NCBI GenBank assembly: GCA_022606425.2
Contig: JAHDVF020001324.1
Location: 186,001 to 250,000 of the forward strand
DNA from: Lepidostoma basale
Taxonomy: Eukaryota > Arthropoda > Insecta > Trichoptera > Lepidostomatidae
Direction of reading: 5' to 3'
Length of the DNA stretch: 64,000 nucleotides
Positions 42,426 through 52,499 of this stretch are shown here, in pieces. The stretch's first letter is position 1; each line of letters begins with the position of its first letter. The translations under genes were made by a program, and so were the position numbers. Under the pieces are notes generated by a model. It did no database searches and was not told the origin of the DNA. It worked only from the letters and a program-made list of their open reading frames with translations.

Positions 42426-43350
42426 TCCTTAAAAATGATTAACCCGTAATGGGTAAAATCCAGTATTTGTCTACAAGTATTTGTGTACATTCAAAAACAA
42501 ATTGAATAAAAACAGCGTTTTTTACGCATATAATATCAACGTTAATGTACGAGTATGTTATATTGAGGGCTGTGATTTTAATATTATAATATTCCATTCC
42601 TATTGTTTTGTCGGTATAATAGAGAATTTGTATTTATATATGTATTATATAAAAAAATATAAATACTATTTACAAATTTGTTTCACCTTACGAGGTGAAA
42701 GGCGAAACAAATTTGTTACAAGTATTTATATTTTTACACAATATATAAATAAAAAATCTCGTAAAACCGATAAAACAATCGCGTCTACGTTATAACCTAT
42801 AGTATATTTTTTCGACTGTTTAATGTGTAATGTAATAATGTTCCATCATACTACAGGAGTTATGAAAATGTTTAATAACTTCATAGCCTGGATTTTGTGT
42901 CTTGCAGGCAACCAAAATATACAATTTACAATTGTAAACCTCCGAATCAATAAAACGTAACAAATGGCGGGAAATAGAGCGGTGGTCGCCATAAAACTCT
43001 CCCGTAGCGTCCTGGGAGTTCTATTTTTTTTTTAATTTCTCTACAAATAACCGATCTGACTGTTTGTTTATTTAAATGTGGCCATATTGGATATCGGACG
43101 ACGGCGGGCGGGTGAGGTACGCGATCCCCTTGTCTATATTATTTCATTGCGATATTAAATGATATTTTAATGCTTCATTAATCTGTATTTAAATACGTAA
43201 AATCACCCATGAATAAGATCATTATGTTATTATTAGAATACCTTCGGCCAACGTCATTATTTACGCTCAGCAAATGTATGGATACATCAAATTGAAAGAC
43301 ATCACAAAAAAGCGACGAAATTACTGTGGCAATGCAATGGATATACAGTT
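42426..43350. other. AT-rich stretch with a small palindrome
   Basis: 42675-42720 is a palindrome around CACCTTACGAGGTG with flanking CAAATTTGTTTC and GAAACAAATTTG. 42960-43130 is CpG-richer unique DNA. No gene seen. Confidence 0.45.
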
Positions 43351-43351
43351 A

Positions 43352-43450
43352 TTAATATGAATTAAAACGTCTGTTTTCTAGAAGTTTTATTATATATAAT
43401 GGGAATGACATGTTTTGCCTAACTAAGACATTACCATTATTAGTTTTTCG
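43352..43450 (+). mobile_element. FB-D half element
   Basis: AAAACGTCTGTTTTCTAGAAG, TGGGAATGACATGTTTTGCC and AACTAAGACATTACC. The mirror arm is missing. Confidence 0.65.
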
Positions 43451-43699
43451 TTTATATAAAGAATTTTGACAGGTGAAAAATAAAATATTCATTTGTTCAA
43501 ATGTCAATTTGAATAATTTCTTCAATATTATTTTAAAGTTCTTACTGGTGTTGGTTTGTTTTAAGTGCCTTACCGTGAATACGTGAAACATAAATTAAAT
43601 CGCCAATATGTGCACCATCTAAAAATAACATTTTGTGTTAAATTATTTTTATTTTGTTATTTTATTTTATATCATTGTATTTTATATTATTTGTTTAAG

Positions 43700-43905
43700 A
43701 TTTTTTTTGTGGATGTTGGACAATCGAAGTGTGCGAGGGAGATGCCTATTGGTGGCGATGAGGTTCGCAACCCATCACACCGCGTCTCTCGCGGGGCGAA
43801 AAGAGAAAGATGGAGTGCCGCATTGATTAAAGTGTGACAGTCCATTCTTTCTGCCTACCCTTTCGGGGAGACGGCGTGATGGTTAGTTAGTTAGTTAGTT
43901 AAGAC
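43700..43905 (+). mobile_element. LINE-W 3' terminus after a GC-rich block
   Basis: 43828-43905 is the LINE-W end (GTGACAGTCCATTC, CCCTTTCGGGG hairpin, GTTA tail). 43710-43827 is GC-rich (CACCGCGTCTCTCGCGGGG) and does not match other copies, so it is either a divergent 5' part or unrelated host DNA. Confidence 0.65.
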
Positions 43906-43944
43906 ATTATCAAATGTTGGATACGCCGTGTTTTCTTTGGTTTT

Positions 43945-44060
43945 ATTAAACGACGTTAAATTTAAGAAACAACTGAAGGCTGCAATGTTCAGTCGGTCTT
44001 TTACCAGTGCACCCTTGGGGTAATTGATTTTACAAAACGGTGGACTTAACTTGACATGTT
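43945..44060 (+). mobile_element. CR1-b 3' end
   Basis: It encodes DVKFKKQLKAAMFSRSFTS and carries GCACCCTTGGGGTAATTGAT and TTTACAAAACGG. Confidence 0.7.
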
Positions 44061-44061
44061 T

Positions 44062-44335
44062 TTTTTTATATAGGTACTTTGTATACAACACTCACATTTA
44101 TTAAAAAAAAATTAATATCAAACATGTTTCGGACTAACTAGCCCTTTATCGTTTTTTTATATACGTTTAGTTTATTTTTAATACGGGTAGATGCGATTCA
44201 CAAAAGATAAGCTCATATCTACAATAATATCGGTTAAAACTGGCTACATTCATGATAAAAAAAAATTCAATATTTATAATGTATATACATAACACTCATG
44301 AAGGGCTTGTGTCCGAAACATGTTTATTATTAAAT
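44062..44335. mobile_element. FB-A foldback, loop-expanded
   Basis: Left TTGTATACAACACTCACATT and CAAACATGTTTCGGAC; right CTCATGA (44295-44301), AGGGCTTGTGTCC and GAAACATGTT. The box has one change (CTCATGA). The ends are partly lost. Confidence 0.65.
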
Positions 44336-44336
44336 A

Positions 44337-44577
44337 GTCCATTGTTTTGGCCGAAACACTATGATACTTTAACATTTCATAACTGTTAAATTATATAACT
44401 TTGTTTTTATATCACAATTGTATTTATTTTACGATATTACAATTATTATTGTATGTTATGTTACAATTATTGTAACACCTGATGATGTCAACATTGGTTG
44501 ATGAAACAGCTGTCGTAAAATAAATACAATTGTGATATAAAAACAAAGTTTTTTCATTAACAGTTATAAAATATTTA
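44337..44577. mobile_element. FB-I plus FB-B foldback
   Basis: FB-I (TTGGCCGAAACACTATGATAC) precedes FB-B arms AACTTTGTTTTTATATCACAATTG and CAATTGTGATATAAAAACAAAG. Confidence 0.75.
44479..44514 (+). ncRNA. hammerhead-like core (FB-B)
   Basis: CTGATGA (44479-44485), hairpin GTCAAC-ATTG-GTTGAT with one mismatch, GAAAC (44503-44507), AGCT and GTC (44512-44514). Box and GAAAC are unmutated. Confidence 0.55.
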
Positions 44578-44689
44578 TTTTTTTAATAATAAAGTTCGTA
44601 TTGTGTACAACGTATTAAAAAAAAATGTTCAATGAATCTGCAACACAAAGTTATGTTAAATATAGAAGGTAAGCTGATATTTATAATTT

Positions 44690-44850
44690 TAATTGTATCT
44701 CAATAGAGACGAAGATGCAAATTGGAAACTGCATATGGTTGATCAAGGTGTATATAGGACTTATGACCTGTCATTGGTTGGGCTAAGTGCACACTTAATG
44801 TAATTACAACATTCCCCATTCCACATTTCTTATAATGTCTGATAACATTT
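44690..44850 (-). repeat. 165-bp inverted repeat, right copy
   Basis: The minus strand repeats the 42255-42425 blocks in order. The copies are clearly diverged from each other, with small indels. Confidence 0.75.
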
Positions 44851-45510
44851 TTGGAAGTTGTTTATATGTTAAAGTCCAACACCAGAATTCACATGTCAGT
44901 TTGAATGCGCCATCTATGAAGATTTGATTATATATGTTAATCTCTAAGATTACTCTATATATAATCTACATACTAACGCCATCTAACGATATTTATTGCT
45001 CGTAATAAAAAAAAGTGAACGTACCTAACCACCCTGTAGAAGGGCAATATTTGCAGTACATATTAATTCGTACTGAGCATACGGCACAGAGGCGCAATAT
45101 ATTTGCGAAATACAAAAAATAATTGAATGCCCACAGCGGAATGCGCCGGCTAACCGCGCCACAGTGCGGCGGTCCCAAAGCGTAATGGCCAATTAAAAAT
45201 TCAAACAGAAATCAAAAATGAGCTTTTTAGGCCCAAAAAAAATACGAGCAAAATAATCACAAATCGGTCACCGTTGCTCATCATTCGCGCGAATGCTGGA
45301 AACAGACTTTGAATATTCATTGCCATGGGATGCACTTTTTATCATTTCTACCAAAAAAATTCCCCACTTTTTATTTTTTATATGCAACACAAGCATAATC
45401 AAAACTCATTATTTATTTGGATTTTAAAGATAATTTTTTTTCGCTAATCCCTTTCCCCAAAATGTAAAAACAGAGTTTTAATTAATTCTCAACTCGTCTG
45501 TTTTCTAGAA
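44851..45510. other. unique stretch
   Basis: 45120-45310 is GC-richer. No gene recognised. Confidence 0.4.
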
Positions 45511-45514
45511 GTTC

Positions 45515-45710
45515 AATAGGCAAATACTCTTAATTCTGGAGAGTATCCTATCTTCCTTATGTCGAACCATCTCTCATGCGTTTCTGGTAGTATACTATAC
45601 ACAATATATAATTTTATCTGTTCTCAAAAGATGCCTTAAAAATAAATTTTGTAATGTCTGTTGATGAAATAAACTGATTTGATTTGATTTGATTTGATTC
45701 GATAATTGTA
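45515..45710 (+). mobile_element. LINE 3' end with GATTT tail
   Basis: AAATACTCTTAATTCTGGAG, TGTAATGTCTGTTGATGAAA and four ATTTG units. The same sequence lies inverted at 57700-57850. This is the 3' end of a LINE whose body is absent. Confidence 0.7.
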
Positions 45711-45739
45711 CAAGAAAAATAAATACCTTACAAGTGTTT

Positions 45740-46010
45740 TTATTTAGTAAAAGGTATTTTACGGCTGAATTTTCGCCTGGCTCTATTTCAGGATTACCTT
45801 AACGAAAACTCAATCCGTTTATTTGCACAGTGGAGCAATAATCCATCTTCCGGCGCCGTATCCGCCAACTTCCGGCCAGCGGGTAATTGTCGTTAATTTC
45901 GTTAGGCGCTAACTACGCCGTGTAACGCCGCGCCGTCTAACGGATAACGGGGACGCCCGCCGCTAACGGCGCTACTAACAGAAAGCGCTCACTCGTACAA
46001 GGGCACTAAT
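45740..46010. other. CpG-rich island with TAACG words
   Basis: Unique DNA dense in CG and with repeated TAACG/CGTTA words (for example GTAACGCCGCGCCG and CGCTAACGGCGC). No convincing frame. Candidate regulatory element. Confidence 0.5.
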
Positions 46011-46023
46011 GAAAGCTTTTACT

Positions 46024-46245
46024 CATATGTTAGAAATATATTGTTGTGTGTAAGTAAGAATACTTATGATGATGACATTAACATGATGTTAATTTGAAAT
46101 AAAATTTATTTTTTCCTTAAATCTGATACATTTCATGTATACAAAAGCGTTGAATCATATGTTAGGAAAATATTATTCTGATAATTTAGAATATTTATGA
46201 TAATAACATTAACATTATGTCATTTTGAAATAAAATGTGTTAACA
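46024..46245 (+). repeat. tandem duplication, period about 132 bp
   Basis: CATATGTTAGAAATATATTG...GACATTAACATGATGTTAATTTGAAATAAAAT and CATATGTTAGGAAAATATT...AACATTAACATTATGTCATTTTGAAATAAAAT are consecutive diverged copies. Confidence 0.65.
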
Positions 46246-46294
46246 TTCAAATAATAAAATTACATTGAAAAGAATTACTTAAGAAATAATGGTA

Positions 46295-46580
46295 TGTTAA
46301 CTGTGTAAATAGAACTAGAAATATAGAAAACGCGGCATGATCAACTAAATCAAATATTGGATGTCGGCCACGTGACGAGTCGGATAAATCGACATGCATG
46401 CAAGACACGTTGTATGAATGTTAAAGAACAGTGTGGCGGTACATTATTTATGCCTCACCCTTCGAAAAGACGGCGAGATGATTGTTTATTGTTTATTAAT
46501 CATTTACCAAGTACATGGTTTTAATACCTTCCAACTGGGGTAACCCGTTCTAGGGAGGCAATTAGTTAGTTAGTCATTTT
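46295..46580 (+). mobile_element. LINE-W 3' copy with HP75 in its tail
   Basis: LINE-W from VNCVNRTRN to the terminal hairpin (decayed) and GATGATTG; HP75 (46493-46562) then separates it from ATTAGTTAGTTAG, the rest of its tail. HP75 is on the minus strand. Confidence 0.75.
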
Positions 46581-47045
46581 AAGTCACAGAATATTTACTT
46601 TTTCAAGAATAATTCTGCTTATACTAATAAACGACACCCATGTTTTGTGCTTCATTACCTTCGCAATGAAGAGAGCACGAAAATTCCAATCATTAATCAC
46701 CGTCTTGATCTGATTGTGTTTGGAAGCTGCAATCATTTCCCGCTACCGGATCAACTCCCATCTGTCACAACAATGTTCGTCTCGTCTCCAGCGGGCACAG
46801 CTTCCTACTGGACCATTTCTTACGCTAATTGGACGTAATTGACACGGAGGAACAACACTTTGTTTTCACATGAGACCGCGTGCCAGATTTACAATGAAAC
46901 AAGACAGGATGTCCAATTTATTTGTTAGGCCAGAGGCGATTTTTCACGTCTTAAGAAATGTGTACGCAATGTCTGTCTGAAGTATTTTGGACAGTTTCTC
47001 TTTAAAACTCAATTCTTTATTCACTCTCTTAGAATTTACTATAAT
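46581..47045. other. unique, moderately GC-rich stretch
   Basis: No gene supported; the 63-codon frame at 46647 has no motif. Confidence 0.4.
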
Positions 47046-47048
47046 ATA

Positions 47049-47875
47049 GATGTTGGCAGTACATAATAGAGTTCTAGTGCCAACCCTCGTGTATGGAAGA
47101 GAGGCTTGGAATTCGCAAAAGAAGGATGAAATTAGGATAAATGCCGTAGAAATTAGATCTCTTAGATGAATTTATGGAAAATATAGGTATAATTGAGTGT
47201 CGAATAAAAATATGGGAACTGAATGCAGTGCGAATGAACGTGTTATGAACAAAATAATGAAAGGAGCATTAAGATGTTTTTTTTTAATATTTTTTTGTGT
47301 TGGTTCCTACTTAAATACCTTGACTTGTTATTGAGTCAAAGTGTTTGTAAGCTTATGTTGAAAAGTGTTTCTGTGTGCGAGTTTAACTATGTAATTTGTG
47401 AATGTGCCTGTCTTGTGTTCCATGAGCTATCTGTTTTCCATCCCGACATTCATCTTAGGGCTGAGGGAACCATAGAAAAACTAAGCCAAGATGGGTGCTA
47501 AGAAGCGATATTATACATATACATACATACGAGTATACTTAAATACATATCCGTGTACATATATACATGAAAATACATAGCATTTAAATGAATGAAGAAA
47601 GAATGGGAAAGAAAGTATATGTTAACGATGTAAACAGAACTAGAAATAGAAGAAGACAGAGGAAAACATGGCACAATACAATAAATCAAATACCTGTTGA
47701 TAATTGAATGTCGGCCACGTGAGGAGTCGGACACGTGAGTGCATGACACGATATATGAATGTTGGCGAAATAAGCCAGAACCAAATAATATGTCAGGGAA
47801 GAACAATGTAGCGGTCCATTATTTCTGCCTACTCCTTCGGGGAGACAGGGTTATCAGTTGTTAGTTAGTTAGCGT
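47049..47875 (+). mobile_element. LINE-W copy split by a 310-bp insert
   Basis: Coding pieces 47049-47276 (MLAVHNRVLVPTLVYGREAWN onward) and 47588-47840 (MNEERMGKKVYVNDVNRTRN onward) are collinear. The insert 47277-47587 contains a T run, a segment similar to 53.22-53.30 kb (GGAACCAT..AAAA motif), and TACA/ATAC microsatellite. Confidence 0.75.
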
Positions 47876-48485
47876 TTTTTGTATCCATCAGTACATAGAC
47901 GAGTAATCCAATCATTTAAATCATTACAATACTTTATTATGCGATGGATACAACTGATACAGAAATCAGTACGACTACCAACAGAAAAATACTAAAACTG
48001 AATACTTTAGCCGGTCGTATACGCATTTTATTACCCTTTCAATCTTCATAATCTCCCGCCCAAATCTTGATCCGATCCCAAACCACAAAACAAATGCGCA
48101 CCGTAAAAACAAATGAAGCAAAAGGAGAAGTAACAAATGCAGCCGTAAAACGCATTCTACTAACCCGGGAGTCGAAAAATGTTAACAAGACAGGTCGGGA
48201 TCCTTCGAGAGGAACCGAATCCTTTTATATTGGCCACCAAAGGAATTCCCCAACGACAGGAGGTTAAATAATGTGTTTTCACATTGTGGAACTTATTGCA
48301 GTCCCGTCAACCTGCGTGCAATCCTGTAATAAATGAAATTTACTTGATTCAAACAAAAAGATGGGTAATTTATTACGACTGTACGAAATATTTTGCTGAA
48401 ACTTTATAAAAAAAAACACGTACGATTTCACCGTAAGATTATGCAGAGAATATTGACCGTTTCTAAAGAACAAATTTATTTCCTG
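47876..48485. other. unique stretch
   Basis: 48030-48260 is GC-richer with a 66-codon frame of no known motif. No gene supported. Confidence 0.4.
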
Positions 48486-48487
48486 AA

Positions 48488-48740
48488 TAGTTAACCATCA
48501 CGCTATTTTCGTGGACAGAACAGATGAACCACTCTACTGCTTTTATTTGATATATATTTTTTTAAAGTGCTATTATAAAGCAAAAATGCCGTTGAAATGA
48601 GGTCACTAAGAAGAATGTGCGGAAAAACAAGGTATGATAAAATATCTAATGATGAAGTAAGAAAGGAATGTAAGGTTGATGAATGCGTGATAAATAAAAT
48701 TAAGAAAGGGTCACTAAGATGGTTTTGAACATAACCTCTT
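48488..48740. mobile_element. LINE-W fragments, two orientations
   Basis: 48488-48545 is a decayed tail on the minus strand. 48578-48737 is a plus-strand piece encoding VEMRSLRRMCGKTRYDKISN and CVINKIKKGSLRWF of the diverged LINE-W group. Confidence 0.65.
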
Positions 48741-49090
48741 ATTATAAATAAATAATTTGTATTTAGTTTCATTTAACTTGGTTTTCAGTTTTGACCGTTT
48801 TCTGTATTAATACACCAGAAGATTACAGCGAGCTGTCGAAATCGGTCGAAACTAAAAATCAAATGGAATAAAACTAACAAAACATAATAAAGCAATTTAT
48901 TTTTTATGTTTTTATTATTTACAATTAAAATTTTATTCAAAAAAATCCATTAGAAATCATATTACTCATTTAAGTAATTGAGTAATTTGGTTATACCATC
49001 TTAGTAAAAAATAAAATTGCATAAATTATAAAAATACAACCGTAAGACTTGATATTGAGAAGTAAGCGTGCTTGGTATGATAAGTATTTT
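48741..49090. other. AT-rich with hammerhead-like relic
   Basis: 48811-48860 contains CCAGAAGATTACAGCGAGCTGTCGAAATCGG: hairpin ACAG/CTGT followed by GAAA, with an eroded box. Nothing else seen. Confidence 0.4.
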
Positions 49091-49094
49091 TGAA

Positions 49095-49740
49095 ATTTCC
49101 TGGAGAAATTTGAAGAAAGTATTCGTTAACGATGTAAATGGAGTACGCAATCGAGGTATTAATATTATTATTATTATTTTGATGACTTATATTTTAAGTG
49201 CGCCGTTTTGTAAAATCAATTACTCCAAGGGCGCACAAGGAAAAGACTAACCGAACAATGCTGTCTTTAGAAGTTTCCTAAATTTAACGCTACTATCCTC
49301 ATACTTAATACTAACATGGAGGTTGTTACACGCCAACGGACCCGCAACGCTGAAACCACGATCATAGAAATTTGGTGTATTGGCTCTGACAGATATTGTT
49401 ATGTTGTTTGCATTTTTTTCTACTGATCGGAGTGAAGGCTGCATTTCCGTTGGCATAAGTGTCATGCAGAGGTCCGAAATATACGTTGGCGCTCGCCGGT
49501 GTCGAGCCTTAAACACTGTCAAACACAATTTGTATTTGACTTGTTTTCAGATTTTAAGCCAGTAAAGAAAGAGGTAGACCGAGGAAAATATGGCATGACT
49601 AAATTAATCAAATTTTAAAGGTTGGACATGTTAAAAGTCAGATGAATCGGCGTGCGTGTATGACTCGTAAGAATGTGGAGGATAAAGTAATATGTCGGTC
49701 TATTACACCTGCGGCGAAATGGCGTGATGGTTTGTTTCTT
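49095..49740 (+). mobile_element. LINE-W (GTT-tailed group) split by CR1-b
   Basis: 49095-49158 encodes KKVFVNDVNGVRNRG, and 49571-49740 continues RGRPRKIWHD to GATGGTTTGTTTC. It is of the subfamily seen at 52.1 and 63.0 kb. Confidence 0.75.
49159..49570 (-). mobile_element. CR1-b nested in LINE-W
   Basis: Frame 49528-49247 (minus, 93 codons) encodes MCLTVFKARHRRAPTYISDL, MPTEMQPSLRSVEKN, FYDRGFSVAGPLACNNLHVS and KFRKLLKTALFG. GAGGTA on both sides (49153-49158, 49571-49576) is a possible 6-bp target duplication. ATT tail at 49159-49180. Confidence 0.8.
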
Positions 49741-49741
49741 T

Positions 49742-50100
49742 GATTTTGAAATTTTATTTTCACTTATCTGCGGATTTACGTAAGTTGCGTGTTACGTATG
49801 TCGCGTGTTACGTTATTCGAGGTGTTACTGAAGAGGTCCGCGGACGTCCCCACTCCTCCTACCGGAGAGGGTACCTCATTTTTTCCTTTAACCGGGATAA
49901 AGAGAGTTTCTTTTTTTCCGGGAAAGCGTGTTTCACGCGCTCAATTACTGCGGAACTTGCGGATTTGGGTGATTTAGACAACTTTATTTACACTGCGACT
50001 TATTGGTCCAAGTGTGTTTGCCTTGCATCAAAATAGTCTTGAAAGTTACGAGAATAATTACATTCAAAATAAAATCTCCCGCTTGAAACAAACTATTTAT
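49742..50100. other. unique, GC-richer stretch
   Basis: 49780-49990 is GC-richer with frames of up to 98 codons and no recognised motif. Confidence 0.4.
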
Positions 50101-50188
50101 TTATAGTTTTTCTTTTTTATATACTTTGTATGTACAACACATACTTAACATATATACAACACATACTTATTATTATTTTTTTAATTAA

Positions 50189-50232
50189 ATATCAGACATG
50201 TTTCGGACAACCCGGTCATTCTTCAGTGATAT
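50189..50232 (-). ncRNA. hammerhead-like motif (FB-A)
   Basis: Minus strand: ATATCA pairs with TGATAT; between them CTGAAGA (one change), AATGACCGGGTTGTCC, GAAAC, AT and GTC. Confidence 0.45.
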
Positions 50233-50341
50233 TATAAAGATATTTAAAATATTATAAAATTGTTTAAAAATATGGTCACTTTTGACAGATGTTATAAAGA
50301 TTTATTTTGAAACGTTTATGCTTTTGTTATAACAAATATTA

Positions 50342-50369
50342 GGTCCTTACATATGAAATTGGCGTTTTG
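50342..50369 (+). repeat. mariner left terminal inverted repeat
   Basis: Binding site for the transposase N-terminal domain. One mismatch (C against A at the fifth base) to the right repeat. Confidence 0.9.
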
Positions 50370-50527
50370 CCGTAATGGCAACTTTGATCTCAAATATCTT
50401 CTCTTTGGTTAGAAATTCCAACTTCAAATTTATACAGCTATTTACTCAAGTATTTGTGTTTCGAAAATTTTAATTCATTTGTTTTTTCCTCAATTGTTTT
50501 TTTTCTTTGCGTCACTCAGTTTACAAA

Positions 50528-51547
50528 ATGGAAAACTTGAAATATCGCGTTATTTACGAGTACGAGTTCCACCGTGGCACCAGTGCTGCAGAAACGGCTC
50601 GAAGGATTAATGATGTGTATGGCGACGGTGCCGCAAAAGAAAACACAGTACGTTTTTGGTTCCAACGTTTTCGTTCTGGAAATTTCGACCTGCAGAACAA
50701 GCCCCATGGACGGCCGGAGACCAAAGTTGATAATGAAGAATTGAAGGCTATTGTGGAAGCGGATCCATCGCAAACCACGTCCGAGTTAGCTGCAGGCTGC
50801 GGTGTAAGTGATAAAACTGTTTTAATCCACTTGAAGCTAATTGGGAAGGTGAAAAAGCTTGAAAGGTGGGTACCTCACGAATTTAATGAAGCAAATCAAC
50901 AAACGCGCGTTGACTGCTGCGTTGCATTACTCAACCGGCACAATAATGAAGGTATTTTGAATCGAATCATTACCTGTGAAGAAAAGTGGATCCTGTATGA
51001 TAATCGGAAGCGCTCATCGCAATGGCTGAACCCTGCCGAACCAGCCAAACCATGCCCCAAGCGAAAATTGACTCCAAAAAAGTTACTTGTGAGCGTTTGG
51101 TGGACTAGTGCTGGTGTCGTTCACTACAGCTTTCTTAAATCTGGCCAGACGATTACGGCAGATGTCTATTGTCAGCAACTGCAAACCATGATGGAAAAGC
51201 TAGCTGCTAAACAACCGAGGCTGGTTAATCGCTCTAGGCCACTGCTGCTTCATGATAACGCTAGACCACACACTGCACAACAGACGGCTACCAAATTAGA
51301 AGAGCTTCAATTGGAATGTCTAAGACATCCACCGTACTCTCCAGACCTTGCCCCAACAGATTACTATTTTTATCGAAATTTGGATAACTTCTTGCAAGGG
51401 AAAAAATTCAACTCCGATGGGGCAGTCCAAACCGGCTTCAAAGATTTTATTGATTCCCGTCCGAATGGTTTTTTTAGTAAAGGGATCGATGAACTACCTA
51501 TGAGATGGCAAAAATGCATAGATATCAATGGTACATACTTTGATTAA
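50528..51547 (+). CDS. mariner transposase, first catalytic Asp replaced by Glu
   Basis: A 339-residue transposase, the usual length for mariner, that would bind the terminal repeats and move the element by cut and paste in the nucleus. Residues 1-110 hold the paired-like helix-turn-helix domains (WFQRFRSGNFD near 44-54; GRP at 61-63). WVPHEF at 114-119 matches the mariner WVPHEL motif. The DDE/D domain follows: TCEEKW (149-154), LLLHDNARPH (239-248, D243) and YSPDLAPTD (270-278, D278). D243 and D278 have 34 residues between, as in mariner D,D34D. The first catalytic residue should be Asp in TCDEKW; here it is Glu151, so strand cleavage is likely lost. I chose ATG at 50528 because MENLKYR fits family starts; an upstream in-frame ATG lies at 50507. 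Closest in feel to Hsmar1-like, cecropia-subfamily proteins. Confidence 0.95.
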   Translation: MENLKYRVIYEYEFHRGTSAAETARRINDVYGDGAAKENTVRFWFQRFRSGNFDLQNKPHGRPETKVDNEELKAIVEADPSQTTSELAAGCGVSDKTVLIHLKLIGKVKKLERWVPHEFNEANQQTRVDCCVALLNRHNNEGILNRIITCEEKWILYDNRKRSSQWLNPAEPAKPCPKRKLTPKKLLVSVWWTSAGVVHYSFLKSGQTITADVYCQQLQTMMEKLAAKQPRLVNRSRPLLLHDNARPHTAQQTATKLEELQLECLRHPPYSPDLAPTDYYFYRNLDNFLQGKKFNSDGAVQTGFKDFIDSRPNGFFSKGIDELPMRWQKCIDINGTYFD

Positions 51548-51594
51548 ATAAATATATTATGTTAAAAAAAAATCAACTTTATGTTCCTCCCATA

Positions 51595-51622
51595 CAAAAC
51601 GCCAATTTCATATGTAATGACC
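51595..51622 (-). repeat. mariner right terminal inverted repeat
   Basis: Inverted match to 50342-50369, ending next to the TA target duplication. Confidence 0.9.
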
Positions 51623-51655
51623 TAATATTATGACACAATTTAAATTTTAAAATTA

Positions 51656-51730
51656 TTATATATTTATTGATCATTAAGTACATGGTTTTAATACCTCCCA
51701 ACTGGAATAACCTGTTATGGGGAGGCATTT
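51656..51730 (-). mobile_element. HP75 hairpin retroposon
   Basis: Plus-strand TATTTATTGATCATTAAGTAC, CCTCCCAACTGG and GGGGAGGC; the inverted CCTCCC/GGGAGG stem is preserved. Confidence 0.7.
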
Positions 51731-52045
51731 TTCTGACTCCATATATAATCTCAATACATCAAATACAAATTCAAATAATAATTAAAAATTAATTGTCTTT
51801 GCAGTTACATGTTTTTTTTTTTTGCGTAGTTTCATTTTTTGTCCATCGATTAAATATGTTGCAGTTTGAGTCCGAAAAAGTACAAACGTCTCTGTGCATA
51901 AGACGTTTACGTTATAGATTATCAATAAAATATATATCGTCATGATTCTTAAACATATAATACCAAAAACTATATCATAAACAGCAAAATTTCCAGAAAT
52001 CTTATATTTATATACTTGGTTAAATATTTATAATATTAAAAATAA
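51731..52045. other. AT-rich stretch
   Basis: Nothing recognisable. Confidence 0.4.
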
Positions 52046-52051
52046 AATATA

Positions 52052-52495
52052 AGCATGGAACTGGCAAAAAAAATGATGAGAATAGAAAAAATGCGGTAGA
52101 GATGAGGTCCTTAGACGTTTGTGTGGTAAAACGATGTGCGACAGAATTTCAAATGCTGATATAAGAAAATAATGTAGAACGGAAGAAGGTATTATAAATA
52201 AAATTTTGAAAGGATCGCTGCGTTGGTTCGGACAAATAGAGCGCATGGATGGAGAAAGAATGTATTAGAAAACATATGTTATACATACGAGTACGGAGTC
52301 GAGGAAAATATGGCATGACCAAATTAAAAAAAAATAATGGTTGGTCATGTTAAAAGTCGGAAGAATCGACGTGCGTGTATGACTCGTTGTATGAATGTGG
52401 AGGAAGCTACAGAGGTGTGTCAGGATAGAGTAGTGTGGCGGACCATTCTCTCTGCCTACCCCTGCGAAGAAATGACGTGATGGTTTGTTGGTAAA
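52052..52495 (+). mobile_element. LINE-W, GTT-tailed group
   Basis: It starts AWNWQKK and passes MRSLRRLCGKTMCDRISNAD and SLRWFGQIERMDGERM to RRACMTRCMNVEEATEVCQD. The 3' end is CCCTGCGAAGAAATGACGTGATGGTTTGTTGG. Many indels. Confidence 0.8.
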
Positions 52496-52499
52496 AACA

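Larger units (their letters stand above)
50342..51622 (+). mobile_element. mariner transposon, cecropia type, complete ends
   Basis: The 1281-bp element has 28-bp terminal inverted repeats (50342-50369 and 51595-51622) that differ at one base. Each begins GGTC and ends GGCGTTTTG. TA dinucleotides at 50340-50341 and 51623-51624 are the target duplication expected for mariner. It holds a single uninterrupted transposase gene. Length, ends and gene fit an element that arrived recently. Confidence 0.95.
50108..51655. mobile_element. FB-A element interrupted by mariner
   Basis: The left part (ACTTTGTATGTACAACACAT, CAGACATGTTTCGGAC, GTTATAACAAATATTA) matches the 27.5-kb FB-A up to its centre. After the mariner the centre resumes with ATATTATGACACAATTTAAA. 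The right arm is not found. Confidence 0.7.

Noticed and set aside
49740..50036. Open frame of 98 codons in a GC-richer patch
   Set aside because: No domain, codon pattern or splice context; overlapping frames of similar length exist, as expected by chance in GC-richer DNA.
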